64,000 nt of DNA from Paenibacillus kyungheensis (GTDB lineage: Bacteria; Bacillota; Bacilli; Paenibacillales; Paenibacillaceae), in the NCBI RefSeq assembly GCF_028606985.1, contig NZ_CP117416.1, positions 1,898,001 to 1,962,000 on the forward strand, in the 5' to 3' direction. The position numbers and the translations under genes are program-made. Shown here one piece after another: positions 27,821-38,089 of this stretch; the stretch's first letter is position 1, and every line of letters starts with the position of its first letter. Under the pieces are notes generated by a model. The model ran no database searches. It had not been told where the DNA came from and was given only the letters and a program-made list of their open reading frames with translations.

Positions 27821-28810
27821 ATGATTAATGTTTTACCTATCGGAATTATCGGAACAGGAAAATATGTTCCTGAAAAAATATTAACAAATGCTGATCTTGA
27901 AAAAATGGTAGAAACGAATGACGAATGGATTGTCAGTCGTACAGGTATTCGTGAACGTCATATTGCAGCTCCTGAGCAAGCAACTTCTGATTTGGCGTAT
28001 GAAGCAGCCCTCAAAGCATTAGAATCAGCAGGTATGGATGCAACAGAATTGGATTTGATTGTTGTAGCTACGATTACACCGGATACGTTTTTCCCGTCAA
28101 CCGCTTGTATTTTGCAAGATAAATTAGGTGCAAAAAACGCGGCGGCTTTTGATTTATCAGCAGCTTGTTCTGGATTTGTCTATTCATTAGCATCTGCAAC
28201 GAGTATGTTGCAAATGGGTTTATATAAAAATGCGCTTGTTATCGGAGCAGATACACTATCTCGTATTACAGATTATACGGATCGTAACACTTGTGTATTG
28301 TTCGGTGATGGTGCTGGAGCAGTTATTATCGGTGAAGTAGGCGAAGGTCGTGGTTTCAAATCATTCGATCTAGGCGCTGAAGGTTCTGGTGGCGAGTTGT
28401 TGACAATGCCAGCCGGTGGTTCACGTTTACCAGCTTCAACAGAAACGTTAAGCAATAATCAACATTACATTCGTATGGGTGGACGTGAAGTATTCAAATT
28501 TGCTGTTCGTGTTATGGGTTCAGCAACAGATGAAGTCCTTCGCAAAGCTGGAATGACCAAAGACGATATCGATATCTTAATTCCGCATCAAGCGAATATT
28601 CGTATTATTCAATCCGCAATGAATCGTCTGGAATTATCAGAAGATCGTGTCATGATTAATGTAGACAAATACGCGAATACATCGGCGGCTTCCATTCCGC
28701 TTGCATTGGTAGAAGCGGTAGAATTAGGACGTATCAAAGAAGGCGACCGTGTAGTCATGGTTGGTTTTGGTGGCGGTCTGACTTGGGGCGCATCCGTATT
28801 AGTCTGGTAA
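27821..28810 (+). CDS. fabH: beta-ketoacyl-ACP synthase III
   Basis: This 329-residue KAS III has the catalytic triad C116 (DLSAACSGF), H256 (PHQANIR) and N286 (ANTSAAS). It condenses acetyl- or branched acyl-CoA with malonyl-ACP to start fatty-acid chains. An open frame runs upstream to 27740, but the family start MINVLPIGIIGTGKYVP matches ATG 27821; its ribosome binding site (GGGAAGAGAGTGA) is weaker than those of its neighbours. It is placed within the fapR-plsX-fabH-fabD-fabG-acpP order. Confidence 0.94.
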   Translation: MINVLPIGIIGTGKYVPEKILTNADLEKMVETNDEWIVSRTGIRERHIAAPEQATSDLAYEAALKALESAGMDATELDLIVVATITPDTFFPSTACILQDKLGAKNAAAFDLSAACSGFVYSLASATSMLQMGLYKNALVIGADTLSRITDYTDRNTCVLFGDGAGAVIIGEVGEGRGFKSFDLGAEGSGGELLTMPAGGSRLPASTETLSNNQHYIRMGGREVFKFAVRVMGSATDEVLRKAGMTKDDIDILIPHQANIRIIQSAMNRLELSEDRVMINVDKYANTSAASIPLALVEAVELGRIKEGDRVVMVGFGGGLTWGASVLVW

Positions 28811-28856
28811 GGATATATATTGGACGAGTAGAAGTAATAGGGAGGAGATTATTCCT

Positions 28857-29789
28857 ATGGGTAAAATAGCATTTGTATTTCCAGGTCAAGGTGCGCAAAA
28901 AGTAGGTATGGCAAAAGATGTACATGATGCACTACCTCAAGCCGCACAATTATTCAAAACAGCTGATCAAACACTAGGTTTTAGTATCAGTGAGCTTGCT
29001 TTTGAAGGACCGGAAGAGCAATTAAAACAAACAGCGAATACACAACCTGCTTTGTTAACAGCTAGTATTGCTTTACTGGAAGCTTTGAAATCTAAAAATA
29101 TTACACCTGATTATGTAGCAGGACATAGTCTTGGTGAGTATAGCGCTCTTGTAGCAGCTAATGCTTTAGATTTTGAAGAAGCGGTGGCGATTGTTCGTGC
29201 ACGCGGACAATTTATGGAACAAGCCGTACCATCCGGTCAAGGAGCTATGGCAGCCGTACTTGGAGCAGAACGTGAACCTTTAGCAGCATTATGTGCTGAA
29301 ATTTCGGCTACAGGGCATGCTGTTGAACTTGCGAATGTGAACTGTCCTGGACAGATTGTAGTATCCGGTTCGGTAGAAGGCGTTAACGCTGTATCTGCAA
29401 GAGTCAAAGAAATTGGTGGCAAGCGCGCGATCATGCTTGAAGTCAGTGGGCCTTTCCATTCTTCATTGATGAAGTCAGCAGCAGATCAATTGTCTGAACG
29501 TTTGCAGTCGGTATCTTTCCGCGATGCTACAGTGCCTGTAGTGGCGAACGTTACAGCAACAACCGTTACCACAGCAAGCGAGATTCAAGCATTACTGGTA
29601 GAACAGGTATACTCTCCTGTATTATGGGAAGATAGTGTTCGCTTTCTGATCAATGAAGGTGTGGATACTTTTATCGAAATTGGTCCTGGGAACGTATTGA
29701 CAGGATTGATCAAAAAAATAGATAAAAATGTACGCTTGATTAATATAAGCAGTCTGGAAAGTATAGAAGCACTTCAAGTGGAAGTATAA
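28857..29789 (+). CDS. fabD: malonyl-CoA:ACP transacylase
   Basis: This 310-residue FabD has nucleophile S91 in AGHSLGEYSALVA, catalytic H201 in GPFHSSLM, and FVFPGQGAQKVGM at the N terminus. It transfers malonyl from CoA to ACP. GGGAGGAG precedes ATG 28857, 46 bp after fabH. Confidence 0.96.
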   Translation: MGKIAFVFPGQGAQKVGMAKDVHDALPQAAQLFKTADQTLGFSISELAFEGPEEQLKQTANTQPALLTASIALLEALKSKNITPDYVAGHSLGEYSALVAANALDFEEAVAIVRARGQFMEQAVPSGQGAMAAVLGAEREPLAALCAEISATGHAVELANVNCPGQIVVSGSVEGVNAVSARVKEIGGKRAIMLEVSGPFHSSLMKSAADQLSERLQSVSFRDATVPVVANVTATTVTTASEIQALLVEQVYSPVLWEDSVRFLINEGVDTFIEIGPGNVLTGLIKKIDKNVRLINISSLESIEALQVEV

Positions 29790-29844
29790 TCTTCCCTCCA
29801 GAAGCCGGATCAGATGATTCATTTGAAAAGGAGATGCGTATGTT

Positions 29845-30594
29845 ATGAGTAAGCCACTTCAAGGACAAGCTGCTTTGGTTACAGGAGCTTCACGAGGAAT
29901 AGGTCGTAGTATTGCGCTTGCACTAGCAGAAGCTGGAGCAGATATCGCAGTCAACTATGCAGGTAGTGAAGATGCTGCTAACGAAACGGTACGTCTGATC
30001 GAAGAATTAGGTGTCAAAGCTTTTGCAGTTCGCGCCAATGTAGGTATTGCTGCGGAAGCAGAAGCAATGGTCAAACAAGTTAATGAAACATTTGGTAAAA
30101 TCGACATTTTGATTAATAATGCAGGTATTACCCGTGATAACCTGATCATGCGAATGAAAGAAGACGAATTTGATCAAGTGATTGAGACGAACCTCAAAGG
30201 CGTATTCAATTGCCTCAAAGCGGTGACTCGTCCCATGATGAAACAACGTTACGGTCGCATTATTAATATTTCTTCTGTAGTTGGTGTACTAGGTAACCCT
30301 GGTCAAGCTAACTATGTCGCAGCCAAAGCAGGTGTGATTGGTTTAACCAAAGCATCGGCAAAAGAATTAGCTTCACGTGGCATCACAGTGAATTGTGTGG
30401 CGCCCGGATTTATTGCAACAGATATGACGGATGAACTGAGTGAAGAACTGCGTAACAAAATGCTAGAAGGGATTCCGCTTGCACGTCTCGGTCAACCCGA
30501 GGAAATTGCATCGGTTGTTTCTTTCCTGGTATCACCAGCAGCTTCTTACATGACAGGGCAGACGCTTCATGTGGATGGCGGTATGTACATGTAA
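29845..30594 (+). CDS. fabG: 3-oxoacyl-ACP reductase
   Basis: This 249-residue short-chain dehydrogenase has TGASRGIG (residues 13-20) for NADPH and NNAG (91-94). The catalytic set is S144, Y157 and K161 in the YVAAK motif. It reduces beta-ketoacyl-ACP in elongation. An AAAAGGAG site lies 12 nt upstream; two other nearby ATGs are out of frame. It is followed by acpP after an 83-bp gap with a small hairpin (ATATCCCT/AGGGATAT, 30605-30623) and a TATAAT at 30648-30653, a possible extra promoter for acpP. Confidence 0.95.
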   Translation: MSKPLQGQAALVTGASRGIGRSIALALAEAGADIAVNYAGSEDAANETVRLIEELGVKAFAVRANVGIAAEAEAMVKQVNETFGKIDILINNAGITRDNLIMRMKEDEFDQVIETNLKGVFNCLKAVTRPMMKQRYGRIINISSVVGVLGNPGQANYVAAKAGVIGLTKASAKELASRGITVNCVAPGFIATDMTDELSEELRNKMLEGIPLARLGQPEEIASVVSFLVSPAASYMTGQTLHVDGGMYM

Positions 30595-30677
30595 AAGAAG
30601 TACAATATCCCTTTTAGGGATATGTGGCTTTTTGCGTGTGATTTTCGTATAATACTTTGGAAGAGGAGGTGAAACGG

Positions 30678-30911
30678 ATGTCTGATGTTTTGGATCGTGT
30701 AAAACGCATCGTTATTGACCGTTTGGGAGCTGACGAAGCTGAAATTAAATTAGAATCATCTTTTAAAGATGATCTTGGAGCAGATTCGCTTGATGTAGTG
30801 GAACTGGTTATGGAATTGGAAGATGAGTTTGACTTGGAAATTTCTGACGAAGATGCGGAGAAAATTACGACCGTAGGTGAAGTTGTAACTTACATACAAT
30901 CTCATACCTAA
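30678..30911 (+). CDS. acpP: acyl carrier protein
   Basis: This 77-residue acidic ACP carries the phosphopantetheine attachment serine S37 in [22 protein letters not shown] precedes ATG 30678. It carries growing acyl chains for all fab enzymes around it and feeds PlsX. A GC-rich hairpin follows (30922-30957). Confidence 0.97.
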   Translation: MSDVLDRVKRIVIDRLGADEAEIKLESSFKDDLGADSLDVVELVMELEDEFDLEISDEDAEKITTVGEVVTYIQSHT

Positions 30912-30921
30912 GGCTTAACAA

Positions 30922-30967
30922 AAGTCCCGTTACCTGCTTGTTAGCGGGCCGGGACTTCTCCTCATTT
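30922..30967 (+). terminator. hairpin between acpP and fabF, possible weak terminator
   Basis: AAGTCCCG (30922-30929) pairs with CGGGACTT (30950-30957); the tail CTCCTCATTTT is only partly T-rich. It could give partial termination, leaving acpP mRNA more abundant than fabF mRNA. Confidence 0.55.
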
Positions 30968-31034
30968 TGGCGTCTTTTGTCTTTTGGATGGAACAAAAAA
31001 TATACACATGCAGTCGATATAGAGGTGAATGTGT

Positions 31035-32273
31035 TTGAAGCATAGAGTAGTAATTACAGGCTTGGGAGTTATGACTTCCCTTGGTAAAGATAAAGATACA
31101 TTTTGGAATAATATTATTACCGGTCAATCCGGTGTAAGTACCATTGAAAGTTTTGATGTCAGTGGCTATCCTACGCAAATTGCTGCCGAAGTCAAAGACT
31201 TCAATGCAGAAGATTATATGGAACGCAAAGAAGCACGTAAAATGGATCGTTTTGTTCAATTTGCAGAAGCAGCAACTGTAGAAGCATTAAAAGACAGTAA
31301 GCTTAATATTGCAGAAGATACTGATCCTGAACGTGTAGGGGTTATTATCGGATCTGGTATTGGTGGTCTAGGAACGTTTGAAGATCAACATGCTATTCTG
31401 ATGCAAAAAGGACCTAAACGGATTAGTCCGTTCTTTATTCCGATGATGATCGCTAATATGGCTTCTGGTCATGTATCTATTCTTCACGGCGCAAAAGGAC
31501 CAAACTTGGCTCCTGTAAGTGCTTGTGCAAGTGGTAGTCATGCGATTGGAGATTCATTTAAATTTATCCGTGATGGTGAAGCAGACGTTATGATCACTGG
31601 TGGTGCTGAAGCAACGATTCGTCCTTCGGGATTGGGTGGTTTCTGTGCGATGCGTGCGATGTCTACACGCAACGATGAAGCAACAACAGCAAGTCGTCCG
31701 TTTGATACCGGTCGTGATGGATTTGTAATGGGTGAAGGTTCAGGAATTATGATTCTTGAATCGTTGGAACATGCTCAAAAGCGTGGTGCTCATATCTATG
31801 CTGAAGTAATCGGTTATGGATTAAGCGCAGATGCTCATCATATGACAGAGCCTGATCCTGATGGCCCAGCTCGTTGTATGAAAATGGCGATTCGCAGTGC
31901 AGGAATTACACCGGAAGATATTGATTATATCAATGCTCATGGTACATCTACTCCTGTAGGCGATAAGTCCGAAACGAAAGCAATCAAATTGGCATTAGGC
32001 GATCATGCGTATAACATCGCTGTAAGTTCGACCAAGTCGATGACAGGTCATTTATTAGGAGCAGCTGGTGGTATCGAAGCTGTAATCTGTGCACTATCTT
32101 TAGAAAATCAGATTATTGCTCCAACGATCAATTTGCATGATCAAGATCCTGAATGTGATTTAGACTATGTGCCGAATGAAGCGCGTAAAGCAGATTTGAA
32201 TGTAGTAATGTCCAACTCTTTTGGATTCGGGGGGCACAATGCCTCAATCATCCTGAAGAAATTTGAAGTGTAA
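31035..32273 (+). CDS. fabF: beta-ketoacyl-ACP synthase II
   Basis: This 412-residue KAS II has C164 (SACASGSHA), H302 (AHGTSTPVGD) and H339 (STKSMTGHLLGAAGG). It catalyses chain elongation and temperature-dependent chain-length control. The TTG at 31035 is chosen because the AGAGGTG site is 7 nt upstream and MKHRVVITGLGV fits the family start; the ATG at 31029 is too close to the site. It is followed by rnc 12 bp later. Confidence 0.94.
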   Translation: MKHRVVITGLGVMTSLGKDKDTFWNNIITGQSGVSTIESFDVSGYPTQIAAEVKDFNAEDYMERKEARKMDRFVQFAEAATVEALKDSKLNIAEDTDPERVGVIIGSGIGGLGTFEDQHAILMQKGPKRISPFFIPMMIANMASGHVSILHGAKGPNLAPVSACASGSHAIGDSFKFIRDGEADVMITGGAEATIRPSGLGGFCAMRAMSTRNDEATTASRPFDTGRDGFVMGEGSGIMILESLEHAQKRGAHIYAEVIGYGLSADAHHMTEPDPDGPARCMKMAIRSAGITPEDIDYINAHGTSTPVGDKSETKAIKLALGDHAYNIAVSSTKSMTGHLLGAAGGIEAVICALSLENQIIAPTINLHDQDPECDLDYVPNEARKADLNVVMSNSFGFGGHNASIILKKFEV

Positions 32274-32285
32274 GGAGTCAGTTTC

Positions 32286-32978
32286 TTGAACGGAGATGTG
32301 AAACAGCTACAACAGCAAATTCAAATCCAATTTCAAAACCGTCAATTGCTCAAACAGGCGTTCACTCATGCTTCTTATGTGAATGAACATCGGTTTAGTC
32401 AGCATCAAGATAATGAGCGTCTCGAATTTTTGGGCGATGCGGTTTTGGAATTGACAGTGTCGGAGTACCTGTACAATGCATATCCTGAGCGTCCTGAAGG
32501 TGAACTTACGAAATTGCGTGCAGCGATTGTATGCGAACCTTCGTTAGTGAAATTTGCAGAAGCGCTCGACTTTGGCAGATACGTTTTGCTTGGCAAAGGA
32601 GAAGAATTGACAGGCGGACGTCAGCGTCCAGCACTGCTCGCTGATGTTTTTGAATCTTTTATTGGAGCATTATATCTGGATCAAGGCTTAGAAGCTGTGA
32701 AGTCTTTTCTAAACGCACATGTATTCTCAGGCATTTCTCCAGGTGGGCAGTTCCAGATGATGGACTTCAAGACCGAGCTTCAGGAATTAACTCAGCATCA
32801 CAATATGGGAGTACTGGAGTATCGTATTATTGAAGAGAAAGGCCCTGCACATGAGCGGGAGTTTGTCTCGGAAGTATGTATGGGAGAAGAGAGTTTAGGT
32901 CAGGGAGCCGGGCGTTCTAAAAAAGAAGCAGAGCAACGGGCAGCTGCCGCGGCATTGAATCGGTTGAAGTTGAAATAA
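32286..32978 (+). CDS. rnc: ribonuclease III
   Basis: This 230-residue RNase III has a catalytic domain with the signature [14 protein letters not shown] (about residues 41-54) and a later acidic site ([10 protein letters not shown]), then a C-terminal double-stranded RNA-binding domain (about 158-228). It cleaves rRNA precursors and structured RNAs. The TTG start has AAGGAG 8 nt upstream. It lies directly before smc, as in Bacillus. Confidence 0.95.
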   Translation: MNGDVKQLQQQIQIQFQNRQLLKQAFTHASYVNEHRFSQHQDNERLEFLGDAVLELTVSEYLYNAYPERPEGELTKLRAAIVCEPSLVKFAEALDFGRYVLLGKGEELTGGRQRPALLADVFESFIGALYLDQGLEAVKSFLNAHVFSGISPGGQFQMMDFKTELQELTQHHNMGVLEYRIIEEKGPAHEREFVSEVCMGEESLGQGAGRSKKEAEQRAAAAALNRLKLK

Positions 32979-33010
32979 CCGTTCTCTTTTCTGACAATTA
33001 CAGGACAAAC

Positions 33011-33079
33011 AAAGAGCAAAGAGCAGTCACAGCCAGCTTGCGTGAATCAAGAGGCATCGACCGCTTTTTGCTCTTTTTC
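33011..33079 (+). terminator. terminator between rnc and smc
   Basis: AAAGAGCAAA...GC pairs with GC...TTTGCTCTTT around a long loop, ending in TTTTTCC. The loop of about 40 nt makes it less certain than the others. Confidence 0.55.
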
Positions 33080-33136
33080 CATTGATGAAGCAGCAGGTAA
33101 TTATGCTACAATAGCAGTAGAGGTGAACAACGAACT

Positions 33137-36100
33137 ATGTTCCTGAAAAGAATAGAATTAGCAGGATTTAAATCTTTTGCTGATAAGACAGAAATGGAAT
33201 TTGTAAAAGGCATTACCGCCGTTGTCGGACCAAACGGTAGCGGTAAAAGTAACATATCTGACGGAATCCGCTGGGTGCTTGGTGAGCAAAGTGCCAAGTC
33301 TCTTCGTGGTGGCAAAATGGAAGATATCATTTTTGCAGGTAGCGATAGTCGAAAAGCAGTCAGCTATTCAGAAGTATCGCTGACACTCGACAATGAAGAT
33401 CAGACATTACCACTTGATTTCGGTGAAGTCACGATTACGCGTCGTGTACATCGTAGTGGAGATAGCGAATATTTGATTAACAAACAATCGTGTCGTCTCA
33501 AAGACATCACCGAGTTATTTATGGATACAGGAATCGGAAAAGAAGCGTATTCGATTATCGGGCAAGGACGGATCGAAGAAATACTAAGTACTCGTTCTGA
33601 AGATCGACGGGGTATTTTTGAAGAAGCATCTGGTATTGTAAAATACAAATCTCGTAAAAAAGACGCTGTTCGCAAATTAGATGATACCGAGCAAAATTTA
33701 TTACGTATTTATGATCTTGTGCATGAGCTTGAAGATCAAATAGAACCGCTCAAAGAACAATCGACCAAAGCGATTCATTTTAAAGAACTGAAAGAAGAAC
33801 TTAAACATAAAGAAATCTCTCTCTATGTTCATGGGATTGAACGGATTCATACAGCTTGGAGTACAGCAAGTGCCAAAATGGCTGAACTGGAAAAAGTACA
33901 ACAACGACTAGCTAGTGTCGTATCCGGTCATGATGAGAAGCTTGAAAATGAACGTGGTGCTCTACGTGAAGCGGAAGAAGCCGTAGAAACATTACAAGGA
34001 CTGTTGTTGCAATATAGCGAGCAGACAGAGAAGTCTGAAGGTCTGGGCGAATTACTCAAAGAACGCCGCCTTAATTTAGAGCAAAATCAAAAGCAATTAG
34101 GTGTAGCGTTAGAGCGTAGTGAAGAACGTACCAGTCAGCGCACAGATGAAAGTCAACAGCTACAGACCAAATTTGCCACATTGACCAAGCAGTTACATGA
34201 ACTACAACAAATGATTGCTCAAGAAGAAAATAGTTTGTTGCAGATTAATGGTGGTATTGGACAGCATCAAGAAGAAAGTTTAAAAGGTGAACTTTTAGAA
34301 TTGATGAATACAATGGCACAAGCTCGTAATGAAATTCGGTATGCTGATCAACAGACAGAGAATACTCAGCGGCGGATGGTACGAGCTGAAAGTGAATCGG
34401 GTAAATGGCAGACCGAGAAAAAACGGCTTGAAGATAGCAAAGCCGCTTCTGCGGTACAAACCGATAAGTTGGCTAAAGAAATCGCTAAAGTACGTGTTGA
34501 TTATATTCAACATAGTGAGCAATTGCATAAATTGCAAAAGTCTGGCGAAGAAATGCAGACAGCTATTCGCAAATGGGAACAGCGCCGTGAAGCGTTGATA
34601 TCTCGCCGTGATACGATGCAGGAAATGCAAGAAGATTTTGAAGGCTTTATGCTAGGAGTCAAAGAAGTACTCAAAGCTTCACGCAATTCTCAGCTTCAAG
34701 GTGTACACGGAGCTGTTGCTGAACTTATTACAGTTCCTGAAAAATTAGAACTGGCTATGGAGACAGCACTAGGCGCTTCCGTACAGCATGTCGTTATGGA
34801 AAATGAAGAAGTATCGCGTAAAGCGATCGCTTTTTTGAAGCAACGTCAATTAGGCCGAGCTACATTTTTGCCACTAGATGTTATTCGTCCACGTAAAATG
34901 CAAGACAATGACAAACGACTTGCTGAAAATGCAGAAGGTTTTGTCGGTATTGGTGCTGAGCTTGTAGGTTATGATGAGCGTTATGCAGCGATCGTAGGCA
35001 GTCTGATCGGTAGTGTAGTTATAGCAGAGACGTTAGAACAAGCCAACCGTATAGCAGGGAAATTAGGTTACCGTTACCGGATCGTTACACTTGAAGGTGA
35101 TGTGGTGAACGCGGGTGGATCGATGACCGGTGGTAGTCAACACAAAAAGAACAACAATCTACTAGGACGCAAGCGTCAACTTGATCAACTAGAGCATGAG
35201 ATTGTTGAAAGTGAATCTCAAGTCAAACGTCTACAAAAAGAAATTATCGATGTGCAAAAACGATTGCAAGATCATGAAAATCGTCTGGATCAATTGCGAG
35301 CAGATGGTGATCGCAAACGTACAGAAGAACAGCAAGTTGCAGGTGAACTCAAACAAATCGAACATGAGTTACGTCATGTGAATGAACAATATGAATTATA
35401 CGGGCAAGAGAAAAGCAGTTATACCGAAGAGTTAGCCACTATTGCCAAAGCTCGTAAAGAAGCAGAACAGAAACTGATTGAATTGCAAAAGCAAGAGCAG
35501 GCGATTCAAGACGGTATTCAAAATGCAGAAAAAATGCGTAAATCAAATGAGTCTGCTAAAGAGCAACTGCAAGAAAAAGTGACTGATCTCAAAATTCGTG
35601 AAGGTAAGCTCAGTCAGGAAATATTTTCGCTGGAAGAGCAGTTGTCTCGTTCACAGGAAGAATCGCAAGATTATGGTCAGGAGTTACAGAGCAATCGTGA
35701 CCAACTGGCTGTGATTGTCAAAGATTTGGAAAAAAATGAACGAGAACAAAAGCGTCAGCGTGAAGAATTGGAACGTCTACGCCGTAAACGTACAGAGACC
35801 AGCGAACAACTAGAGTTAAAACGTGCAGAACGTGCGCGATTACAACAAAAGTTAGAGTTGGAAGAAAACGAAACGCGGGAACAACGAAATGAACTCAAAG
35901 TCGTTGAAGATGAACTTCGCAAAATAGAGATTCAAGTCAATCGTCTAGATGTAGAGTTGGAAAATATTCTAGCTAAATTACGCGAAGATTATGAACTCAC
36001 TTACGAAATGGCAAAAAGAGATTATGAATTACCCGAAGATATCGAGTTCGCTGAAAAAGAGGTACGTCATCTCAAATCTAGAATTACCAACTTGGGTGAA

Positions 36101-36706
36101 GTCAATCTAGGAGCGATCGAAGAATATCAACGCGTCAATGAACGCTATGAATTTTTAACACTTCAACAAAATGATCTGGTTGAAGCCAAAACAACGCTGT
36201 ATCAAGTTATTCGCGAAATGGATGAAGAAATGTCCAAACGTTTCAAAGTTACATTCGATGCGATTCGTGGTCAGTTTGGAACGGTCTTCAGTAAATTGTT
36301 CGGAGGCGGTCGTGCTGATCTTGTATTGATTGATCCTGATCGTATGCTAGAAACAGGGATTGATATTGTGGCACAACCACCGGGTAAAAAATTGCAAAAT
36401 CTACAATTACTTTCTGGTGGCGAACGGGCTTTAACTGCGATGGCATTATTATTTGCAATTTTACAAGTCAAACCTGTACCGTTCTGCGTACTGGATGAAG
36501 TAGAAGCAGCACTTGATGAAGCGAATGTCGTGCGGTTTGCACAGTATTTAAGAGAGTTTTCAGGACTTACCCAGTTTATCGTAGTCACTCATCGTAAAGG
36601 CACGATGGAAGAAGCTGACGTGCTCTATGGAGTCACCATGGAAGAAGGCGGCGTATCGAAGTTAGTCTCGGTCAAATTAGATGATGAAGAAGCAGATATT
36701 GCGTAA
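33137..36706 (+). CDS. smc: chromosome segregation ATPase SMC
   Basis: This is a 1189-residue SMC protein. The N-terminal ATPase half has Walker A GPNGSGKSN (residues 31-39). Two long coiled coils follow (about 165-500 and 670-1000) around a hinge domain (about 515-650, with VVNAGGSMTGGS just after it). The C-terminal half has the signature LLSGGERALTAMALLFAI and Walker B VLDEVEAALD. With ScpA and ScpB it forms the bacterial condensin. Full length for the family. ATG 33137 has GAGGTGAAC upstream at loose spacing. Confidence 0.97.
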   Translation: MFLKRIELAGFKSFADKTEMEFVKGITAVVGPNGSGKSNISDGIRWVLGEQSAKSLRGGKMEDIIFAGSDSRKAVSYSEVSLTLDNEDQTLPLDFGEVTITRRVHRSGDSEYLINKQSCRLKDITELFMDTGIGKEAYSIIGQGRIEEILSTRSEDRRGIFEEASGIVKYKSRKKDAVRKLDDTEQNLLRIYDLVHELEDQIEPLKEQSTKAIHFKELKEELKHKEISLYVHGIERIHTAWSTASAKMAELEKVQQRLASVVSGHDEKLENERGALREAEEAVETLQGLLLQYSEQTEKSEGLGELLKERRLNLEQNQKQLGVALERSEERTSQRTDESQQLQTKFATLTKQLHELQQMIAQEENSLLQINGGIGQHQEESLKGELLELMNTMAQARNEIRYADQQTENTQRRMVRAESESGKWQTEKKRLEDSKAASAVQTDKLAKEIAKVRVDYIQHSEQLHKLQKSGEEMQTAIRKWEQRREALISRRDTMQEMQEDFEGFMLGVKEVLKASRNSQLQGVHGAVAELITVPEKLELAMETALGASVQHVVMENEEVSRKAIAFLKQRQLGRATFLPLDVIRPRKMQDNDKRLAENAEGFVGIGAELVGYDERYAAIVGSLIGSVVIAETLEQANRIAGKLGYRYRIVTLEGDVVNAGGSMTGGSQHKKNNNLLGRKRQLDQLEHEIVESESQVKRLQKEIIDVQKRLQDHENRLDQLRADGDRKRTEEQQVAGELKQIEHELRHVNEQYELYGQEKSSYTEELATIAKARKEAEQKLIELQKQEQAIQDGIQNAEKMRKSNESAKEQLQEKVTDLKIREGKLSQEIFSLEEQLSRSQEESQDYGQELQSNRDQLAVIVKDLEKNEREQKRQREELERLRRKRTETSEQLELKRAERARLQQKLELEENETREQRNELKVVEDELRKIEIQVNRLDVELENILAKLREDYELTYEMAKRDYELPEDIEFAEKEVRHLKSRITNLGEVNLGAIEEYQRVNERYEFLTLQQNDLVEAKTTLYQVIREMDEEMSKRFKVTFDAIRGQFGTVFSKLFGGGRADLVLIDPDRMLETGIDIVAQPPGKKLQNLQLLSGGERALTAMALLFAILQVKPVPFCVLDEVEAALDEANVVRFAQYLREFSGLTQFIVVTHRKGTMEEADVLYGVTMEEGGVSKLVSVKLDDEEADIA

Positions 36707-36748
36707 TAATCATTCTTTTTGAACGACAGCATATTCGTATACAGCGAT

Positions 36749-36814
36749 AACGATTGAAGTAACATCAATACCGTTAAGATATCTAACGGGATGTATAGGA
36801 TCGTTAGATATCTT
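36749..36814 (+). other. two consecutive hairpins between smc and ftsY
   Basis: A perfect 13-bp inverted repeat, AAGATATCTAACG (36776-36788) and CGTTAGATATCTT (36802-36814), lies in the 150-bp gap. It is preceded by a weaker hairpin (ATTGA/TCAAT with AACG/CGTT flanks, 36749-36775). No T-run follows, so it is not a typical terminator. It may be an RNA structure in the ftsY leader or an operator. Confidence 0.5.
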
Positions 36815-36856
36815 GATATTAAGCACTTTACACTATAGATCATCTGGAGGAATCTC

Positions 36857-37864
36857 ATGAGCTTTTTTAAAAAGTTAAAAGACAGTATTTCTACAAAAAC
36901 AGAAACAGTAACCAAACAGTTCCGTGATGGTCTGGAAAAAACGCGTAAAGGGTTTGTCGAAAAAGTATCTGACCTTGTGATTCGTCGCAAAAAAATCGAT
37001 GAAGAATTTTATGAAGAATTAGAAGAGATCCTAATTGGAGCAGATGTGGGCGTCAACACAGTGATGGAACTGATTGATGATCTTCGTGATGAAGTGCGTA
37101 TTCGTAGAATCGAAAATGCTGCTGAACTACAACCTGTATTATCTGAGAAATTAACAGGTTTACTTCGTGGAAACGAAAATACAGGCTTAAACATGCAACC
37201 AAGTGGAATTACAGTCATTCTATTTGTTGGTGTGAATGGTGTTGGTAAAACAACAACAATTGGTAAAATGGCACACCGTTTCAAACAAGAAGGCAAAAAA
37301 GTACTACTGGCAGCAGGAGATACATTCCGTGCCGGTGCTATCGAGCAATTAGAAGTATGGGGTCAACGTGCAGGGGTAGAAGTCATTAAGCAACAATCAG
37401 GTTCTGATCCGGCAGCCGTAATGTACGATGCTGTACGTGCAGCTAAGCAACGTGGAGCAGATGTATTGTTATGTGATACCGCAGGACGTTTACAAAATAA
37501 AAGTAATCTAATGGATGAGTTGAATAAAATTTTCCGAGTTATTCAACGTGAAATTCCAGACGCTCCGCATGAAGTACTGATGGTATTGGATGCTACAACA
37601 GGTCAGAATGCATTAAGTCAGGCTAAATTGTTCGGTGAGAAAAGTGGCGTGACTGGTCTGGTATTGACCAAGTTAGATGGAACAGCTAAAGGCGGAATTG
37701 TTGTTGCGATTCGTCAAGAATTAGATTTACCTGTGAAATTTGTAGGTTTGGGTGAGAAGATCGATGATCTACAACCATTTGATAGTGAGCAATTTGTACA
37801 TGCTCTATTTGCTGGTTTGATTCAAGAAGAGGAAGAGACAGAACAAGCCGACTCTAAAGAGTAA
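36857..37864 (+). CDS. ftsY: signal recognition particle receptor FtsY
   Basis: This 335-residue SRP receptor GTPase has an NG domain with Walker A GVNGVGKTTT (residues 125-134), DTAGR and TKLDG motifs. The N-terminal acidic A domain is very short, as usual in Firmicutes. It docks SRP-ribosome complexes at the membrane with Ffh, encoded 1.5 kb downstream. GGAGG lies before ATG 36857. Confidence 0.96.
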   Translation: MSFFKKLKDSISTKTETVTKQFRDGLEKTRKGFVEKVSDLVIRRKKIDEEFYEELEEILIGADVGVNTVMELIDDLRDEVRIRRIENAAELQPVLSEKLTGLLRGNENTGLNMQPSGITVILFVGVNGVGKTTTIGKMAHRFKQEGKKVLLAAGDTFRAGAIEQLEVWGQRAGVEVIKQQSGSDPAAVMYDAVRAAKQRGADVLLCDTAGRLQNKSNLMDELNKIFRVIQREIPDAPHEVLMVLDATTGQNALSQAKLFGEKSGVTGLVLTKLDGTAKGGIVVAIRQELDLPVKFVGLGEKIDDLQPFDSEQFVHALFAGLIQEEEETEQADSKE

Positions 37865-37935
37865 GTAAGAATAGCAAAACTAGCATCTGAATTAGCAACT
37901 ACGTTATACTAGAAGTATAAGATATATCATTTCAG

Positions 37936-37992
37936 ACAGTAGCCGTCGAACATTATAATAAGAGATAACGTTCGCTGGCTACTGTTTTTTTA
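37936..37992 (+). terminator. terminator of ftsY
   Basis: ACAGTAGCC-GTCGAAC pairs with GTTCG-GGCTACTGT, followed by TTTTTTT. Confidence 0.85.
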
Positions 37993-38089
37993 TATCTAAT
38001 AGACACCAATTCGTTTGGTATACATAACCTTTACGCATCAAGTAGATATAGTAGATTTGGGATATTGGTTAGGAGAAAGGAAGTGAATT

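Noticed and set aside
34295-34630. 111-codon minus-strand frame inside smc
   Set aside because: Antisense to the coiled-coil region; composition (His, Phe, Leu rich) is what reversed coiled-coil codons give.
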